Positions 12,301-26,075 of a stretch of 64,000 bases of DNA are shown here, in pieces. Below the pieces are notes generated by a model that was not told the origin of the DNA, ran no database searches, and worked only from the letters and a program-made list of their open reading frames with translations. The DNA lies in the NCBI GenBank assembly GCA_963662155.1, contig OY759268.1:55018957-55082956 (forward strand), in the 5' to 3' direction. The stretch is from Lamellibrachia columna. Taxonomy: Eukaryota > Annelida > Polychaeta > Sabellida > Siboglinidae. The position numbers and the translations under genes are program-made. Every line of letters begins with the position of its first letter. Position 1 is the first letter of the stretch.

Positions 12301-15300
12301 TCTCATAATACTTGTAGCATTGTAGGTAATGACCGTAGACTTACTTGACTCGTCTGTGTACACTTGTATGTCATCATTGCTGTTGTATCTCATAATACTT
12401 GTAACATTGTAGGTAATGACAGTAGACTTACTTGACTCGGCTGTGTACACTTGTATGTCATCATTGCTGTTGTATCTCATAATACTTGTAGCATTGTAGG
12501 TAATGACAGTAGACTTACTTGACTCGTCTGTGTACACTTGTATGTCATCATTGCTGTTGTATCTCATAATACTTGTAACATTGTAGGTAATGACAGTAGA
12601 CTTACTTGACTCGGCTGTGTACACTTGTATGTCATCATTGCTGTTGTTTCTCATAATACTTGTAACATTGTAGGTAATGACAGTATACTTACTTGACTCG
12701 GCTGTGTACACTTGTATGTCATCATTGCTGTTTATCTCATAATACTTGTAACAGCGTAGGTAATGACAGTAGACTTACTTGACTCGTCTGTGTACACTTG
12801 TATGTCATCATTGCTGTTGTATCTCATAATACTTGTAACATCGTAGGTAATGACAGTAGACTTACTTGACTCGTCTCTGTACACTTATATGTCATCATTG
12901 CTGTTGTATCTCATAATACTTGTAACATTGTAGGTAATGACAGTAGACTTACTTGACTCGGCTGTGTACACTTGTATGTCATCATTGCTGTTGTTTCTCA
13001 TAATATTTGTAACATTGTAGGTAATGACAGTATACTTACTTGACTCGGCTGTGTACACTTGTATGTCATCATTGCTGTTTATTGCATAATACTTGTAACA
13101 GTGTAGGTAATGACAGTAGACTTACTTGACTCGTCTGTGTACACTTGTATGTCATCATTGCTGTTGTATCTCATAATACTTGTAGCATTGTAGGTAATGA
13201 CAGTAGACTTACTTGACTCGTCTGTGTACACTTGTATGTCATCATTGCTGTTGTATCTCATAATACTTGTAACATTGTAGGTAATGACAGTAGACTTACT
13301 TGACTCGTCTGTGTACACTTATATGTCATCATTGCTGTTGTATCTCATAATACTTGTAGCATTGTAGGTAATGACATTAGACTTACTTGACTCGTCTGTG
13401 TACACTTGTATGTCATCATTGCTGTTTATCTCATAATACTTGTAACATTGTAGGTAATGACAGTATACTTACTTGACTCGTCTGTGTACACTTGTATGTC
13501 ATCTTTGCTGTTGTATCTCATAATACTTGTAACATTGTAGGTAATGGGAGAAGACTTACTTGACTCGTCTGTGTACACTTGTATTTCATCATTGCTGTTT
13601 ATCTCATAATACTTGTAACATTGTAGGTAATGACAGTAGACTTACTTGACTCGTCTGTGTACACTTGTATGTCATCATTGCTGTTGTATCTCATAATACT
13701 TGTAACATTGTAGGTAATGACAGTAGACTTACTTGACTCGTCTGTGTACACTTGTATGTCATCATTGCTGTTTATCTCATAATACTTGTAACATTGTAGG
13801 TAATGACAGTAGACTTACTTGACTCGTCTGTGTACACTTATATGTCATCATTGCTGTTGTATCTCATAATACTTGTAACATTGTAGGTAATGACAGTAGA
13901 CTTACTTGACTCGTCTGTGTACACTTGTATGTCATCATTGCTGTTGTATATCATAATACTTGTAACATTGTAGGTAATGACAGTAGACTTACTTGACTCG
14001 CATGTGTACACTTGTATGTCATCATTGTTGCTGTATCTCATAATACTTGTACATTGTAGGTAATGACAGTAGACTTACTTGACTCGTCTGTGTACACTTG
14101 TATGTCATCATTGCTGTTGTATCTCATAATACTTGTAGCATTGTAGGTAATGACCGTAGACTTACTTGACTCGTCTGTGTACATTTGTATGTCATCATTG
14201 CTGTTGTATCTCATAATACTTGTAACATTGTAGGTAATGACAGTAGACTTACTTGACTCGGCTGTGTACAATTGTATGTCATCATTGCTGTTGTATCTCA
14301 TAATACTTGTAGCATTGTAGGTAATGACAGTAGACTTACTTGACTCGTCTGTGTACACTTGTATGTCATCATTGCTGTTGTATCTCATAATACTTGTAAC
14401 ATTGTAGGTAATGACAGTAGACTTACTTGACTCGGCTGTGTACACTTGTATGTCATCATTGCTGTTGTTTCTCATAATACTTGTAACATTGTAGGTAATG
14501 ACAGTATACTTACTTGAATCGGCTGTGTACACTTGTATGTCATCATTGCTGTTTATCTCATAATACTTGTAACAGCGTAGGTAATGACAGTAGACTTACT
14601 TGACTCGTCTGTGTACACTTGTATGTCATCATTGCTGTTGTATCTCATAATACTTGTAACATCGTAGGTAATTACAGTAGACTTACTTGACTCGTCTGTG
14701 TACACTTATATGTCATCATTGCTGTTGTATCTCATAATACTTGTAACATTGTAGGTAATGACACTAGACTTACTTGACTCGTCTGTGAACACTTGTATGT
14801 CATCATTGTTGTTTATCTCATAATAATTGTAGCATTGTAGGTAATGACAGTAGACTTACTTGACTCGTCTGTGTACACTTGTATGTCATCATTGCTGTTG
14901 TATCTCATAATACTTGTAACATTGTAGGTAATGACAGTAGACATACTTGACTCGGCTGTGTACACTTGTATGTCATCATTGCTGTTTATCTCATAATACT
15001 TGTAGCATTGTAGGTAATGACAGTAGACTTACTTGACTCGTCTGTGTACCCTTGTATGTCATAATTGCTGTTGTATCTCATAATACTTGTAGCATTGTAG
15101 ATAATGACACTAGACTTACTTGACTCGTCTGTGTACACTTGTATGTCATCATTGCTGTTGTATCTCATAATACTTGTACATTGTAGGTAATGACAGTAGA
15201 CTTACTTGACTCGTCTGTGTACACTTGTATGTCATCATTGCTGTTGTATCTCATAATACTTGTAGCATTGTAGGTAATGACAGTAGGCTTACTTGACTCG

Positions 15301-18300
15301 TCTGTGTACACTTGTATGTCATCATTGCTGTTGTATATCATAATACTTGTAGCATTGTAGGTAATGACAGTAGACTTACTTGATTCGCCTGTGTACACTT
15401 GTATGTAATCATTGCTGTTGTATCTCATAATACTTGAAACATTGTAGGTAATGACAGTAGACTTACTTGACTCGTCTGTGTACACTTGTGTGTCATCATT
15501 GCTGTTGTATCTCATAATACTTGTAACATTGTAGGTAATGAGAGTAGACTTACTTGACTCGTCTGTGTACACTTGTATGTCATAATTGCTGTTGTATCTC
15601 ATAATACTTGTAACATTGTAGGTAATGACAGTAGACTTACTTGACTCGTCTGTGTACACTTGTATGTCATCATTGCTGTTGTATCTCATAATACTTGTAA
15701 CATTGTAGGTAATGACAGTAGACTTACTTGACTCGTCTGTGTACACTTGTATGTCATCATTGCTGTTGTATATCATAATACTTGTAACATTGTAGGTAAT
15801 GACAGTAGACTTACTTGACTCGCCTGTGTACACTTGTATGTCATCATTGCTGTTGTATCTCATAATACTTGTACATTGTAGGTAATGACAGTAGACTTAC
15901 TTGACTCGTCTGTGTACACTTGTATGTCATCATTGCTGTTGTATCTCATAATACTTGTAGCATTGTAGGTAATGACCGTAGACTTACTTGACTCGTCTGT
16001 GTACACTTGTATGTCATCATTGCTGTTGTATCTCATAATACTTGTAACATTGTAGGTAATGACAGTAGACTTACTTGACTCGGCTGTGTACACTTGTATG
16101 TCATCATTGCTGTTGTATCTCATAATACTTGTAGCATTGTAGGTAATGACAGTAGACTTACTTGACTCGTCTGTGTACACTTGTATGTCATCATTGCTGT
16201 TGTATCTCATAATACTTGTAATATTGTAGGTAATGACAGTAGACTTACTTGACTCGGCTGTGTACACTTGTATGTCATCATTGCTGTTGTTTCTCATAAT
16301 ACTTGTAACATTGTAGGTAATGACAGTATACTTACTTGACTCGGCTGTGTACACTTGTATGTCATCATTGCTGTTTATCTCATAATACTTGTAACAGCGT
16401 AGGTAATGACAGTAGACTTACTTGACTCGTCTGTGTACACTTGTATGTCATCATTGCTGTTGTATCTCATAATACTTGTAACATCGTAGGTAATGACAGT
16501 AGACTTACTTGACTCGTCTCTGTACACTTATATGTCATCATTGCTGTTGTATCTCATAATACTTGTAACATTTTAGGTAATGACACTAGACTTACTTGAC
16601 TCGTCTGTGAACACTTGTATGTCATCATTGTTGTTTATCTCATAATAATTGTAGCATTGTAGGTAATGACAGTAGACTTACTTGACTCGTCTGTGTACAC
16701 TTGTATGTCATCATTGCTGTTGTATCTCATAATACTTGTAACATTGTAGGTAATGACAGTAGACATACTTGACTCGGCTGTGTACACTTGTATGTCATCA
16801 TTGCTGTTTATCTCATAATACTTGTAGCATTGTAGGTAATGACAGTAGACTTACTTGACTCGTCTGTGTACCCTTGTATGTCATCATTTATGTTGTATAT
16901 CATAATACTTGTAGCATTGTAGATAATGACACTAGTCTTACTTGACTCGTCTGTGTACACTTGTATGTCATCATTGCTGTTGTATCTCATAATACTTGTA
17001 CATTGTAGGTAATGACAGTAGACTTACTTGACTCGTCTGTGTACACTTGTATGTCATCATTGCTGTTGTATCTCATAATACTTGTAACATTGTAGGTAAT
17101 GACAATAGACTTACTTGACTCGTCTGTGTACACTTGTATGTCATAATTGCTGTTGTATCTCATAATACTTGTAACATTGTAGGTAATGACAGTAGACTTA
17201 CTTGACTCGTCTGTGTACATTTGTATGTCATCATTGCTGTTGTATCTCATAATACTTGTAACATTGTAGGTAATGACAGTAGACTTACTTGACTCGTCTT
17301 TGTACACTTGTATGTCATCATTGCTGTTGTTTCTCATAATACTTGTAACATTGTAAGTAATGACAGTATACTTACTTGACTCGGCTGTGTACACTTGTAT
17401 GTCATCATTGCTGTTTATCTCATAATACTTGTAACAATGTAGGTAATGACAGTAGATTTACTTGACTCGTCTGTGTACACTTGTATGTCATCATTGCTGT
17501 TGTATCTCATAATACTTGTAGCATTGTAGATAATGACACTAGACTTACTTGACTCGTATGTGTACACTTGTATGTCATCATTGCTGTTGTATCTCATAAT
17601 ACTTGTACATTGTAGGTAATGACAGTAGACTTACTTGACTCGTCTGTGTACACTTGTATGTCATCATTGCTGTTGTATCTCATAATACTTGTAACATTGT
17701 AGGTAATGACACTAGACTTACTAGACTCGTCTGTGAACACTTGTATGTCATCATTGTTGTTTATCTCATAATAATTGTAGCATTGTAGGTAATGACAGTA
17801 GACTTACTTGACTCGTCTGTGTACACTTGTATGTCATCATTGCTGTTGTATCTCATAATACTTGTAACATTGTAGGTAATGACAGTAGACATACTTGACT
17901 CGGCTGTGTACACTTGTATGTCATCATTGCTGTTTATCTCATAATACTTGTAGCATTGTAGGTAATGACAGTAGACTTACTTGACTCGTCTGTGTACCCT
18001 TGTATGTCATCATTTATGTTGTATCTCATAATACTTGTAGCATTGTAGATAATGACACTAGACTTACTTGACTCGTCTGTGTACACTTGTATGTCATCAT
18101 TGCTGTTGTATCTCATAATACTTGTACATTGTAGGTAATGACAGTAGACTTACTTGACTCGTCTGTGTACACTTGTATGTCATCATTGCTGTTGTATCTC
18201 ATAATACTTGTAGCATTGTAGGTAATGACAGTAGGCTTACTTGACTCGTCTGTGTACACTTGTATGTCATCATTGCTGTTGTATATCATAATACTTGTAG

Positions 18301-21300
18301 CATTGTAAGTAATGACAGTAGACTTACTTGATTCGCCTGTGTACACTTGTATGTCATCATTGCTGTTGTATCTCATAATACTTGAAACATTGTAGGTAAT
18401 GACAGTAGACTTACTTGACTCGTCTGTGTACACTTGTGTGTCATCATTGCTGTTGTATCTCATAATACTTGTAACATTGTAGGTAATGACAGTAGACTTA
18501 CTTGACTCGCCTGTGTACACTTGTATGTCATCATTGCTGTTGTATCTCATAATATTTGTAACATTGTAGGTAATGAAAGTAGACTTACTTGACTCGGCTG
18601 TGTACACTTGTATATCATCATTGCTGTTGTATCTCATAATACTTGTAGCATTGTAGGTAATGACAGTAGACTTACTTGACTCGTCTGTGTACACTTGTAT
18701 GTCATCATTGCTGTTGTATCTCATAATACTTATAACATTGTAGGTAATGACAATAGACTTACTTGACTCGACTGTGTACACTTGTATGTCATAATTGCTG
18801 TTGTATCTCATAATACTTGTAACATTGTAGGTAATGACAGTAGACTTACTTGACTCGTCTGTGTACACTTGTATGTCATCATTTCTGTTGTATCTCATAA
18901 TACTTGTAACATTGTACGTAATGACAGTAGACTTACTTGACTCGGCTGTGTACACTTGTATGTCATCATTGCTGTTGTTTCTCATAATACTTGTAACATT
19001 GTAAGTAATGACAGTATACTTACTTGACTCGGCTGTGTACACTTGTATGTCATCATTGCTGTTTATCTCGTAATACTTGTAACAGTGTAGGTAATGACAG
19101 TAGATTTACTTGACTCGTCTGTGTACCCTTGTATGTCATCATTGCTGTTGTATCTCATAATACTTGTAGCATTGTAGATAATGACACTAGACTTACTTGA
19201 CTCGTCTGTGTACACTTGTATGTCATCATTGCTGTTGTATCTCATAATACTTGTACATTGTAGGTAATGACAGTAGACTTACTTGACTCGTCTGTGTACA
19301 CTTGTATGTCATCATTGCTGTTGTATCTCATAATACTTGTAGCATTGTAGGTAATGACAGTAGGCTTACTTGACTCGACTGTGTACACTTGTATGTCATC
19401 ATTGCTGTTGTATCTCATAATACTTGTAACATTGTAGGTAATGACAGTAGACTTACTTGACTCGTCTGTGTACACTTGTATGTCATCATTGCTGTTGTAT
19501 CTCATAATACTTGTCACATTGTAGGTAATGACAGTAGACTTACTTGACTCGTCTGTGTACACTTATATTTCATCATTGCTGTTGTATCTCATAATACTTG
19601 TAACATTGTAGGTAATGACAGTAGACTTACTTTACTCGTCTGTGCACACTTGTATGTCATCATTGCTGTTGTATCTCATAATACTTGTAACATTGTAGGT
19701 AATGACAGTAGACTTACTTGACTCGGCTGGGTACACTTGTATGTCATCATTGCTGTTGTTTCTCATAATACTTGTAGCATTGTAGGTAATGACAGCAGAC
19801 TTACTTGACTCGACTGTGTACACTTGTATGTCATCATTGCTGTTGTATCTCATACTATTTGTAACATTGTAGGTAATGACAGTATACTTACTTGACTCGT
19901 CTGTGTACACTTGTATGTCATAATTGCTGTTGTATCTCATAATACTTGTAACATTGTAGGTAATGACAGTAGACTTACTTGAATCGTCTGTGTACACTTG
20001 TATGTCATCATTGCTCTTGTATCTCATAATACTTGTAACATTGTAGGTAATGACAGTAGACTTACTTGACTCGTCTGTGTACACTTGTATGTCATCATTG
20101 CTGTTGTATATCATAATACTTGTAACATTGTAGGTAATGACAGTAGACTTACTTGACCCGGCTGTGTACACTTGTATGTCATCATTGCTGTTGTATCTCA
20201 TAATACTTGTAACATTGTAGGTAATGACAGTAGACTTACTTGACTCGTCTGTGTACACTTGTATGTCATCATTGCTGTTGTATCTCATATTACTTGTAAC
20301 ATTGTAGGTAATGACAGTATACTTACTTGATTCGGCTGTGTACACTTGTATGTCATCATTGCTGTTTATCTCATAATACTTGTAACAGTGTAGGTAATGA
20401 CAGTAGACTTACTTGACTCGTCTGTGTACACTTGTATGTCATCATTGCTGTTGTATCTCACAATACTTGTAGCATTGTAGGTAATGACAGTAGACTTACT
20501 TGACTCGTCTGTGTACACTTGTATGTCATCATTGCTGTTGTATCTCATAATACTTGTAACATTGTAGGTAATGACAGTATACCTACTTGACTCGTCTGTG
20601 TACACTTATATGTCATCATTGCTTTTGTATCTCATAATACTTGTAACATTGTAGGTAATTACAGTAGACTTACTTGACTCGTCTGTGTACACTTGTATGT
20701 CATCATTGCTGTTGTATCTTATAATACTTGTAACATTGTAGGTAATGACAGTAGACTTACTTGACTCGGCTGGGTACACTTGTATGTCATCATTGCTGTT
20801 GTATCTCATAATACTTGTAGCATTGTAGGTAATGACAGTAGACTTACTTGACTCGACTGTGTACACTTGTATGTCATCATTGCTGTTGTATCTCATAATA
20901 CTTGTAACATTGTAGGTAATGACAGTAGACTTACTTGACTCGGCTGGGTACACTTGTATGTCATCATTGCTGTTGTATCTCATAATACTTGTAACATTGT
21001 AGGTAATGACAGTAGACTTACTTGACTCGTCTGTGTACACTTGTATGTCATCATTGCTGTTGTATATCATAATACTTGTAACATTGTAGGTAATGACAGT
21101 ATACTTACTTGACTCGGCTGTGTACACTTGTATGTCATCATTGCTGTTGTATCTCATAATACTTGTAACATTGTAGGTAATGACAGTAGACTTACTTGAC
21201 TCGTCTGTGTACACTTGTATGTCATCATTGCTGTTGTATCTCATAATACTTGTAACATTGTAGGTAATGACAGTAGACTTACTTGACTCGTCTGTGTACA

Positions 21301-22655
21301 CTTATATGTCATCATTGCTGTTGTATCTCATAATACTTGTAACATTGTAGGTAATGAGAGTAGACTTACTTGACTCGTCTGTGTACACTTGTATGTCATC
21401 ATTGCTGTTGTATCTCATAATACTTGTAACATTGTAGGTAATGACAGTAGACTTACTTGACTCGGCTGTGTACACTTGTATGTCATCATTGCTGTTGTAT
21501 CTCATAATACTTGTAGCATTGTAGGTAATGACAGTAGACTTACTTGACTCGTCTGTGTACACTTGTATGTCATCATTGCTGTTGTATCTCATAATACTTG
21601 TAACATTGTAGGTAATGACAGTAGTCTTACTTGACTCGGCTGTGTACACTTGTATGTCATCATTGCTGTTGTTTCTCATAATACTTGTAACATTGTAAGT
21701 AATGACAGTATACTTACTTGACTCGGCTGTGTACACTTGTATGTCATCATTGCTGTTTATCTCATAATACTTGTAACAGTGTAGGTAATGACAGTAGACT
21801 TATTTGACTCGTCTGTGTACACTTGTATGTCATCATTGCTGTTGTATCTCATAATACTTGTAGCATTGTAGGTAATGACAGTAGACTTACTTGACTCGTC
21901 TGTGTACACTTGTATGTCATCATTGCTGTTGTATCTCATAATACTTGTAACATTGTAGGTAATGACAGTAGACTTACTTGACTCGTCTGTGTACACTTGT
22001 ATGTCGTCATTGCTGTTGTATCTCATAATACTTGTAACATTGTAGGTAATGACAGTAGACTTACTTGACTCGGCTGGGTACACTTGTATGTCATCATTGC
22101 TGTTGTATCTCATAATACTTGTAGCATTGTAGGTAATGACAGTAGACTTACTTGACTCGACTTTGTACACTTGTGTGTCATCATTGCTGTTGTATCTCAT
22201 AATACTTGTAACATTGTAGGTAATGACAGTAGACTTACTTGACTCGGCTGTGTACACTTGTATGTCATCATTGCTGTTGTATCTCATAATACTTGTAACA
22301 TTGTAGGTAATGACAGTAGACTTACTTGACTCGGCTGTGTACACTTGTATGTCATCATTGCTGTTTATCTCATAATACTTGTAACATTGTAGGTAATGAC
22401 AGTAGACTTACTTGACTCGTCTGTGTACACTTGTATGCCATCATTGCTGTTGTATCTCTAATACTTGTAGCATTGTAGGTAATGACAGTAGACTTACTTG
22501 ACTCGTCTGTGTACACTTGTATGTCATCATTGCTGTTGTATCTCATAATACTTGTAACATTGTAGGTAATGACAGTAGACTTACTTGACTCGGCTGTGTA
22601 CACTTGTATGTCATCATTGCTGTTGTATCTCATAATACTTGTAGCATTGTAGGTG
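6339..22655 (-). repeat. Giant 87-bp minisatellite, about 188 copies, 16.3 kb
   Basis: Consensus landmarks on the plus strand are GACTTACTTGACTCG, GTGTACACTTGTATGTCATC and CATAATACTTGTAACATTG. The unit is 87 bp (29 codons). Many units carry a 1-bp deletion, in CTGTTTATCTC (for CTGTTGTATCTC) or CTTGTACATT, and these break the frame. Read on the minus strand each unit holds GAGTCAAGTAAGT, a near-perfect 5' splice site after GAGTCAA. The right edge joins an open frame that continues as unique sequence (22585-22796). The left edge ends a few bases after a splice-site word. Higher-order repeats are present, with blocks of about 956, 2081 and 1822 bp. The minus-strand open frames over the array, up to 309 codons, lack ATG starts and end at frame-breaking units, so I do not call them genes. 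Confidence 0.97.
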
Positions 22656-22796
22656 CACTTGTGTCTTTTCCAGATGCTCTCATAAAAGCCATCCACTGAT
22701 TGAGAATCATCGGTAGACGAATTATCCTGAGTGTAGTTGTCATTCGGTAGACGAAGTATCCTGAGTGTAGTTGTCACTCCAACTGACGTTGTTGAT
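22585..22796 (-). CDS. Candidate minus-strand internal exon abutting the 87-bp array
   Basis: On the minus strand TTATTTTACTAG gives an acceptor with AG at 22798-22797. A 212-nt open frame follows to GAGTCAA|GTAAGT (donor GT at 22584-22583). The frame enters in phase 2 and leaves in phase 1. It encodes an acidic, Asp/Ser/Thr-rich segment with SVDGFYESIWKRHKC, then the array-type segment with SIMRYNSNDDIQV. A 34-bp direct duplication near its start (two copies of CTACACTCAGGATA) shows local instability. The 3' third of the exon and the donor are the first unit of the array, which suggests that the array grew from this exon end. I do not recognise the protein. No partner exon is identified: the hydrophobic minus-strand stretch at 23215-23290 lacks an AG acceptor. 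Confidence 0.4.
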
Positions 22797-23850
22797 CTAG
22801 TAAAATAATCTCCAAGTAAGTTGTTATCATATTGTCTTTTGAATCGTTGCTTCCAAGTAATACATTCTCATTCGATATAATGTTATGCGCATCATATCTA
22901 CCTTGTTTATGAATATGTTTATTTATTACGCAAATATGTGTTACTACAACCTAGTAACTAACACAAGGCATCTGGTAACTTCTTCTTGATATCCATTTTT
23001 ATATTTATATAACAAACAGCTTCTGCAAATGTATAATTCTAAAATAGCTGCTATGTGCTCACACGCAACCATTTCTTCATTAAATTTAGAAATATGTAAA
23101 CATTGTAGTCCGACTTCGTGTATACGTCATATTTGAACATAACATAATTATACAAATCTGTATTGTACGTTTTACTAGCCTGAAAATGTATAACTTCGCA
23201 CAACATTGACTTACCATGATGGCGTTACCAATGAAAAGCAGCAATATTGCTATAAAACATGTTCTCGTAACACCATCAAGCCAAAATGCCAAAGTCCATT
23301 AAGCCAATATATGTATATTTTTTAAACTGTATAAAACTGATCAATAATTGTTATTGCAAAAACATAAAAGCCAGGATGCCCGCGGCCGCGGCAAATATGC
23401 TGCAGCTTGTTTATGTGATGTTATTAAGATGTCATAAAATGTCAAAGTGTTTTCTGTTTGTCTTTGTCATCCCTGTTTATGTGGCTATCTCTGTAGTGAA
23501 AGTGGGAAAACCAACAAGTGACCTTATTGATAATATCCTATAGAAAGTCTGATATCTTAATGGGAAGTAAAAGGCAGTTGTGACATATTGTGGCCTTTGA
23601 CACGTGATTATAAGTATTACCGACTTTTTTTGTAAAGTTGATGGTCCAACGGCGTAGAAGACATTTGCGTATTTTTAGTTTTGTTGTATTATGAGATGCG
23701 CCCCGCATTTGTCAGATGATCCGCAACTCAACACAATTAGATTCACATGTTGATTTGGCCGGCGCAACCGATTACAATGTTGTGTAATGATTGCTGACTC
23801 AATCGCACAAACGCACATCTCGCCAAAAAAGTTTAGCATTGTCCGCCCAG
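22797..23850. other. Possible minus-strand intron / intergenic DNA
   Basis: A hydrophobic minus-strand stretch at about 23217-23290 (FIAILLLFIGNAIM) is followed by a GTAAGT donor-like word but has no convincing acceptor. A plus-strand frame at 23286-23543 also has a hydrophobic run but no other support. Nothing is firm here. Confidence 0.3.
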
Positions 23851-24121
23851 CGTAACGGATGTATGCTACCAGTATCAGGGTTAACGTAACGGATGTATGC
23901 TACCAGTATAAGGGTTAACGTAACGGATGTATGCTACCAGTATAAGGGTTAACGTAACGGATGTATGCTACCAGTATAAGGGTTAACGTAACGGATGTAT
24001 GCTACCAGTATAAGGGTTAACGTAACGGATGTATGCTACCAGTATAACGGTTAACGTAACGGATGTATGCTACCAGTATAAGGGTTAACGTAACGGATGT
24101 ATGCTACCAGTATAAGGGTTA
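23850..24121. repeat. 34-bp minisatellite, 8 copies
   Basis: The unit is GTAACGGATGTATGCTACCA followed by GTATAAGGGTTAAC. Copies are near perfect, with CAGG and ACGG variants. It contains an AGGGTTAA word, but this is not a telomeric hexamer array. Confidence 0.95.
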
Positions 24122-24329
24122 AGTACAACTTAGGGTTAACACCGATGAGTTTTCGTAATTATGTAGTTTGTTGAACTAACTTTTAAGTCCAATTCATTGC
24201 GGCAACTTTCAGTGCGTTTGTGTATAATGTTTGTGTATAATGTTTGTGTATAACGCTGGCACGATCATATTTAACTAGATCCAATAATATTAGTATTCTT
24301 TCCCATAGTTGGGATGCACTCAAAATACT

Positions 24330-24447
24330 TCCCACAGTGGGAGAGGGGGTAGACACCCCACAGTGGGAGAGGGGATATACTCACCACAGTGGGAGAGGGG
24401 ATAGACTCCCACAGTGGGAGAGAGGATAGACTCCCACAGTGGGAGAT
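24330..24447. repeat. About 25-bp minisatellite, 5 copies
   Basis: CCCACAGTGGGAGAG repeats with a GGGATAGACT-type spacer. Each copy contains the short palindrome CCCACAGTGGG. The flanks 24122-24329 and 24448-24536 are unique and hold no gene I can support. Confidence 0.9.
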
Positions 24448-24536
24448 GATTCTCTCTCCTTATTACCCGACTCTCTACACTCACCCGACAAGCTACTCCT
24501 TAAACAACCAACTTCCCACACTAACACAGGAGAATG

Positions 24537-25616
24537 AGCTTTCTATTGGACAGCTCCAAGGGCATGGATTGAACTGACCATCACAGTGCTCTAATGCTTG
24601 AGTGTTGGACAGCTCCAAGGGCATGGAATGAACTGACCATCACAGTGCACTGATGCATGAGTGTTGGACAACTCCAAGGGCATGGAATGAACTGACCATC
24701 ACAGTGTTCTAATGCTTGAGTGTTGGACAGCTCCAAGGGCCTGGCATGAACTGACCATCACAGTGCACCAATGCATGAGTGTTGGACAGCTCCAAGGGCA
24801 TGGCATGAACTTACCATCACAGTGCACTGATGCATGAGTGTTGGACAGCTCCAAGGGCCTGGCATGAACTGACCATCACAGTGCACCAATGCATGAGTGT
24901 TGGACAGCTCCAAGGGCATGAAATTAACTGACCATCACGGTGCACTAATGCTTGAGTGTTGGACAGCTCCAAGGGCCTGGCATGAACTGACCATCACAGT
25001 GAACTAATGCATGAGTGTTGGACAGCTCCAAGGGCATGGAATGAACTGGCCATCACATTGCACTAATGCATGAGTGTTGGACAGCTCCAAGGGCATGAAA
25101 TTAACTGACCATCACAGTGCACCAATGCATGAGTGTTGGACAGCTTGAAGGGCATGAAATTAACTGACCATCACAGTGCACCAATGCATGAGTGTTGGAC
25201 AGCTCCAAGGGCCTGAAATGAACTGACCATCACGGTGCACCAATGCATGAGTGTTGGACAGCTCCAAGGGCATGACATTAACTGACCATCACGGTGCACT
25301 AATGCTTGAGTGTTGGACAGCTCCAAGGGCCTGGCATGAACTGACCATCACAGTGCACTAATGCATGAGTGTTGGATAACTCCAAGGGCTTGAAATTAAC
25401 TGACCATCACAGTGCACCAATGCATGAGTGTTGGACAGCTTGAAGGGCATGAAATTAACTGACCATCACAGTGCACCAATGCATGAGTGTTGGACAGCTC
25501 CAAGGGCATGGAATGAACTGACCATCACAGTGCACTAATGCATGAGTGTTGGACAGCTCCAAGGGCATGGAATGAACTGACCATCACAGTGCACTAATGC
25601 ATGAGTGTTGGACAGT
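24537..25616. repeat. 59-bp minisatellite, about 18 copies
   Basis: The unit contains AGTGTTGGACAGCTCCAAGG, CATGGAATGAACTGACC and ATCACAGTGCACTAATGCAT. There are about 18 copies with recurring variants (GCCTGG, AAATTA, GCTTGAAG), implying local copy-number amplification in blocks. It is non-coding because the period is not a multiple of three. Confidence 0.95.
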
Positions 25617-25684
25617 GTTGGGCAGTTCAAGGTGGGTTTAATTAATTAATTATTTTCAGTATTTATTCTTGTTTTATTTATACA

Positions 25685-25760
25685 GGATTGTAAAGTGCCC
25701 CAGAACAATTATCTGGATGGGGCGCTACATAAAAAATTATTATTATTATAAATGCATGAC
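25685..25760 (+). mobile_element. SINE / L2-like 3' tail
   Basis: TTGTAAAGTGCCCCAGAA, then GGATGGGGCGCTACATAAAA, then (TTA)n. This is the typical 3' tail of tRNA-derived SINEs and L2/CR1-type LINEs ('GTAAAGCGCC...GGCGCTATATAAA + ATT repeats'). No 5' head is visible. The following 25760-26070 is unique and holds no gene. Confidence 0.6.
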
Positions 25761-26075
25761 TGTATGTCAAGCATTGTAATGGCTGCATCTAATATGTAAT
25801 GTGTTACAGTATTGTATGTGCAGTGTATCGTGTTTCGTGACAAAACACTGACTTCTAGTCAAAAATCCTCGGGGGGGGAGTTCTAGGAACACATATTATT
25901 TCGTCCATTAATGCATTGTGTTGGTGTGTCCGCCTATTCTACGCAGCGGACATAATTATGTTAACGGCGTGTTTTAATACAGCTGGAATAAAGAACAAAT
26001 CTGTCCCAGCCATGTTGATACTTCTAAACGGCTGATTATGTTATCTATGTTATCATCTACTGCATCATTTCAGCA

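Noticed and set aside
6324..22344. Dozens of minus-strand open frames (up to 309 codons) made of YTDESSKSTVITYNVTSIMR-type repeats, looking like a repetitive secreted protein
   Set aside because: They arise because the 87-bp unit is a multiple of three and has no stop in this frame. They begin at non-ATG codons and are broken every few units by 1-bp deletions carried in higher-order blocks. Only the edge segment at 22585-22796 has independent support.
23086..23292. Minus-strand hydrophobic segment followed by GTAAGT, a possible TM exon partner for 22585-22796
   Set aside because: No AG acceptor lies near its start, the frame closes upstream with TAA, and the phase does not match.
23286..23543. 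85-codon plus-strand frame with a hydrophobic stretch
   Set aside because: No recognisable family and no promoter or splice context; length is within chance for AT-rich DNA.
23850..24121. Interstitial telomere repeats because of AGGGTTAA words
   Set aside because: The word occurs once per 34-bp unit; there is no TTAGGG tandem run.
148..25616. CRISPR-like arrays of direct repeats
   Set aside because: Repeats are contiguous or have repeated spacers, there are no cas genes, and the context is eukaryotic.
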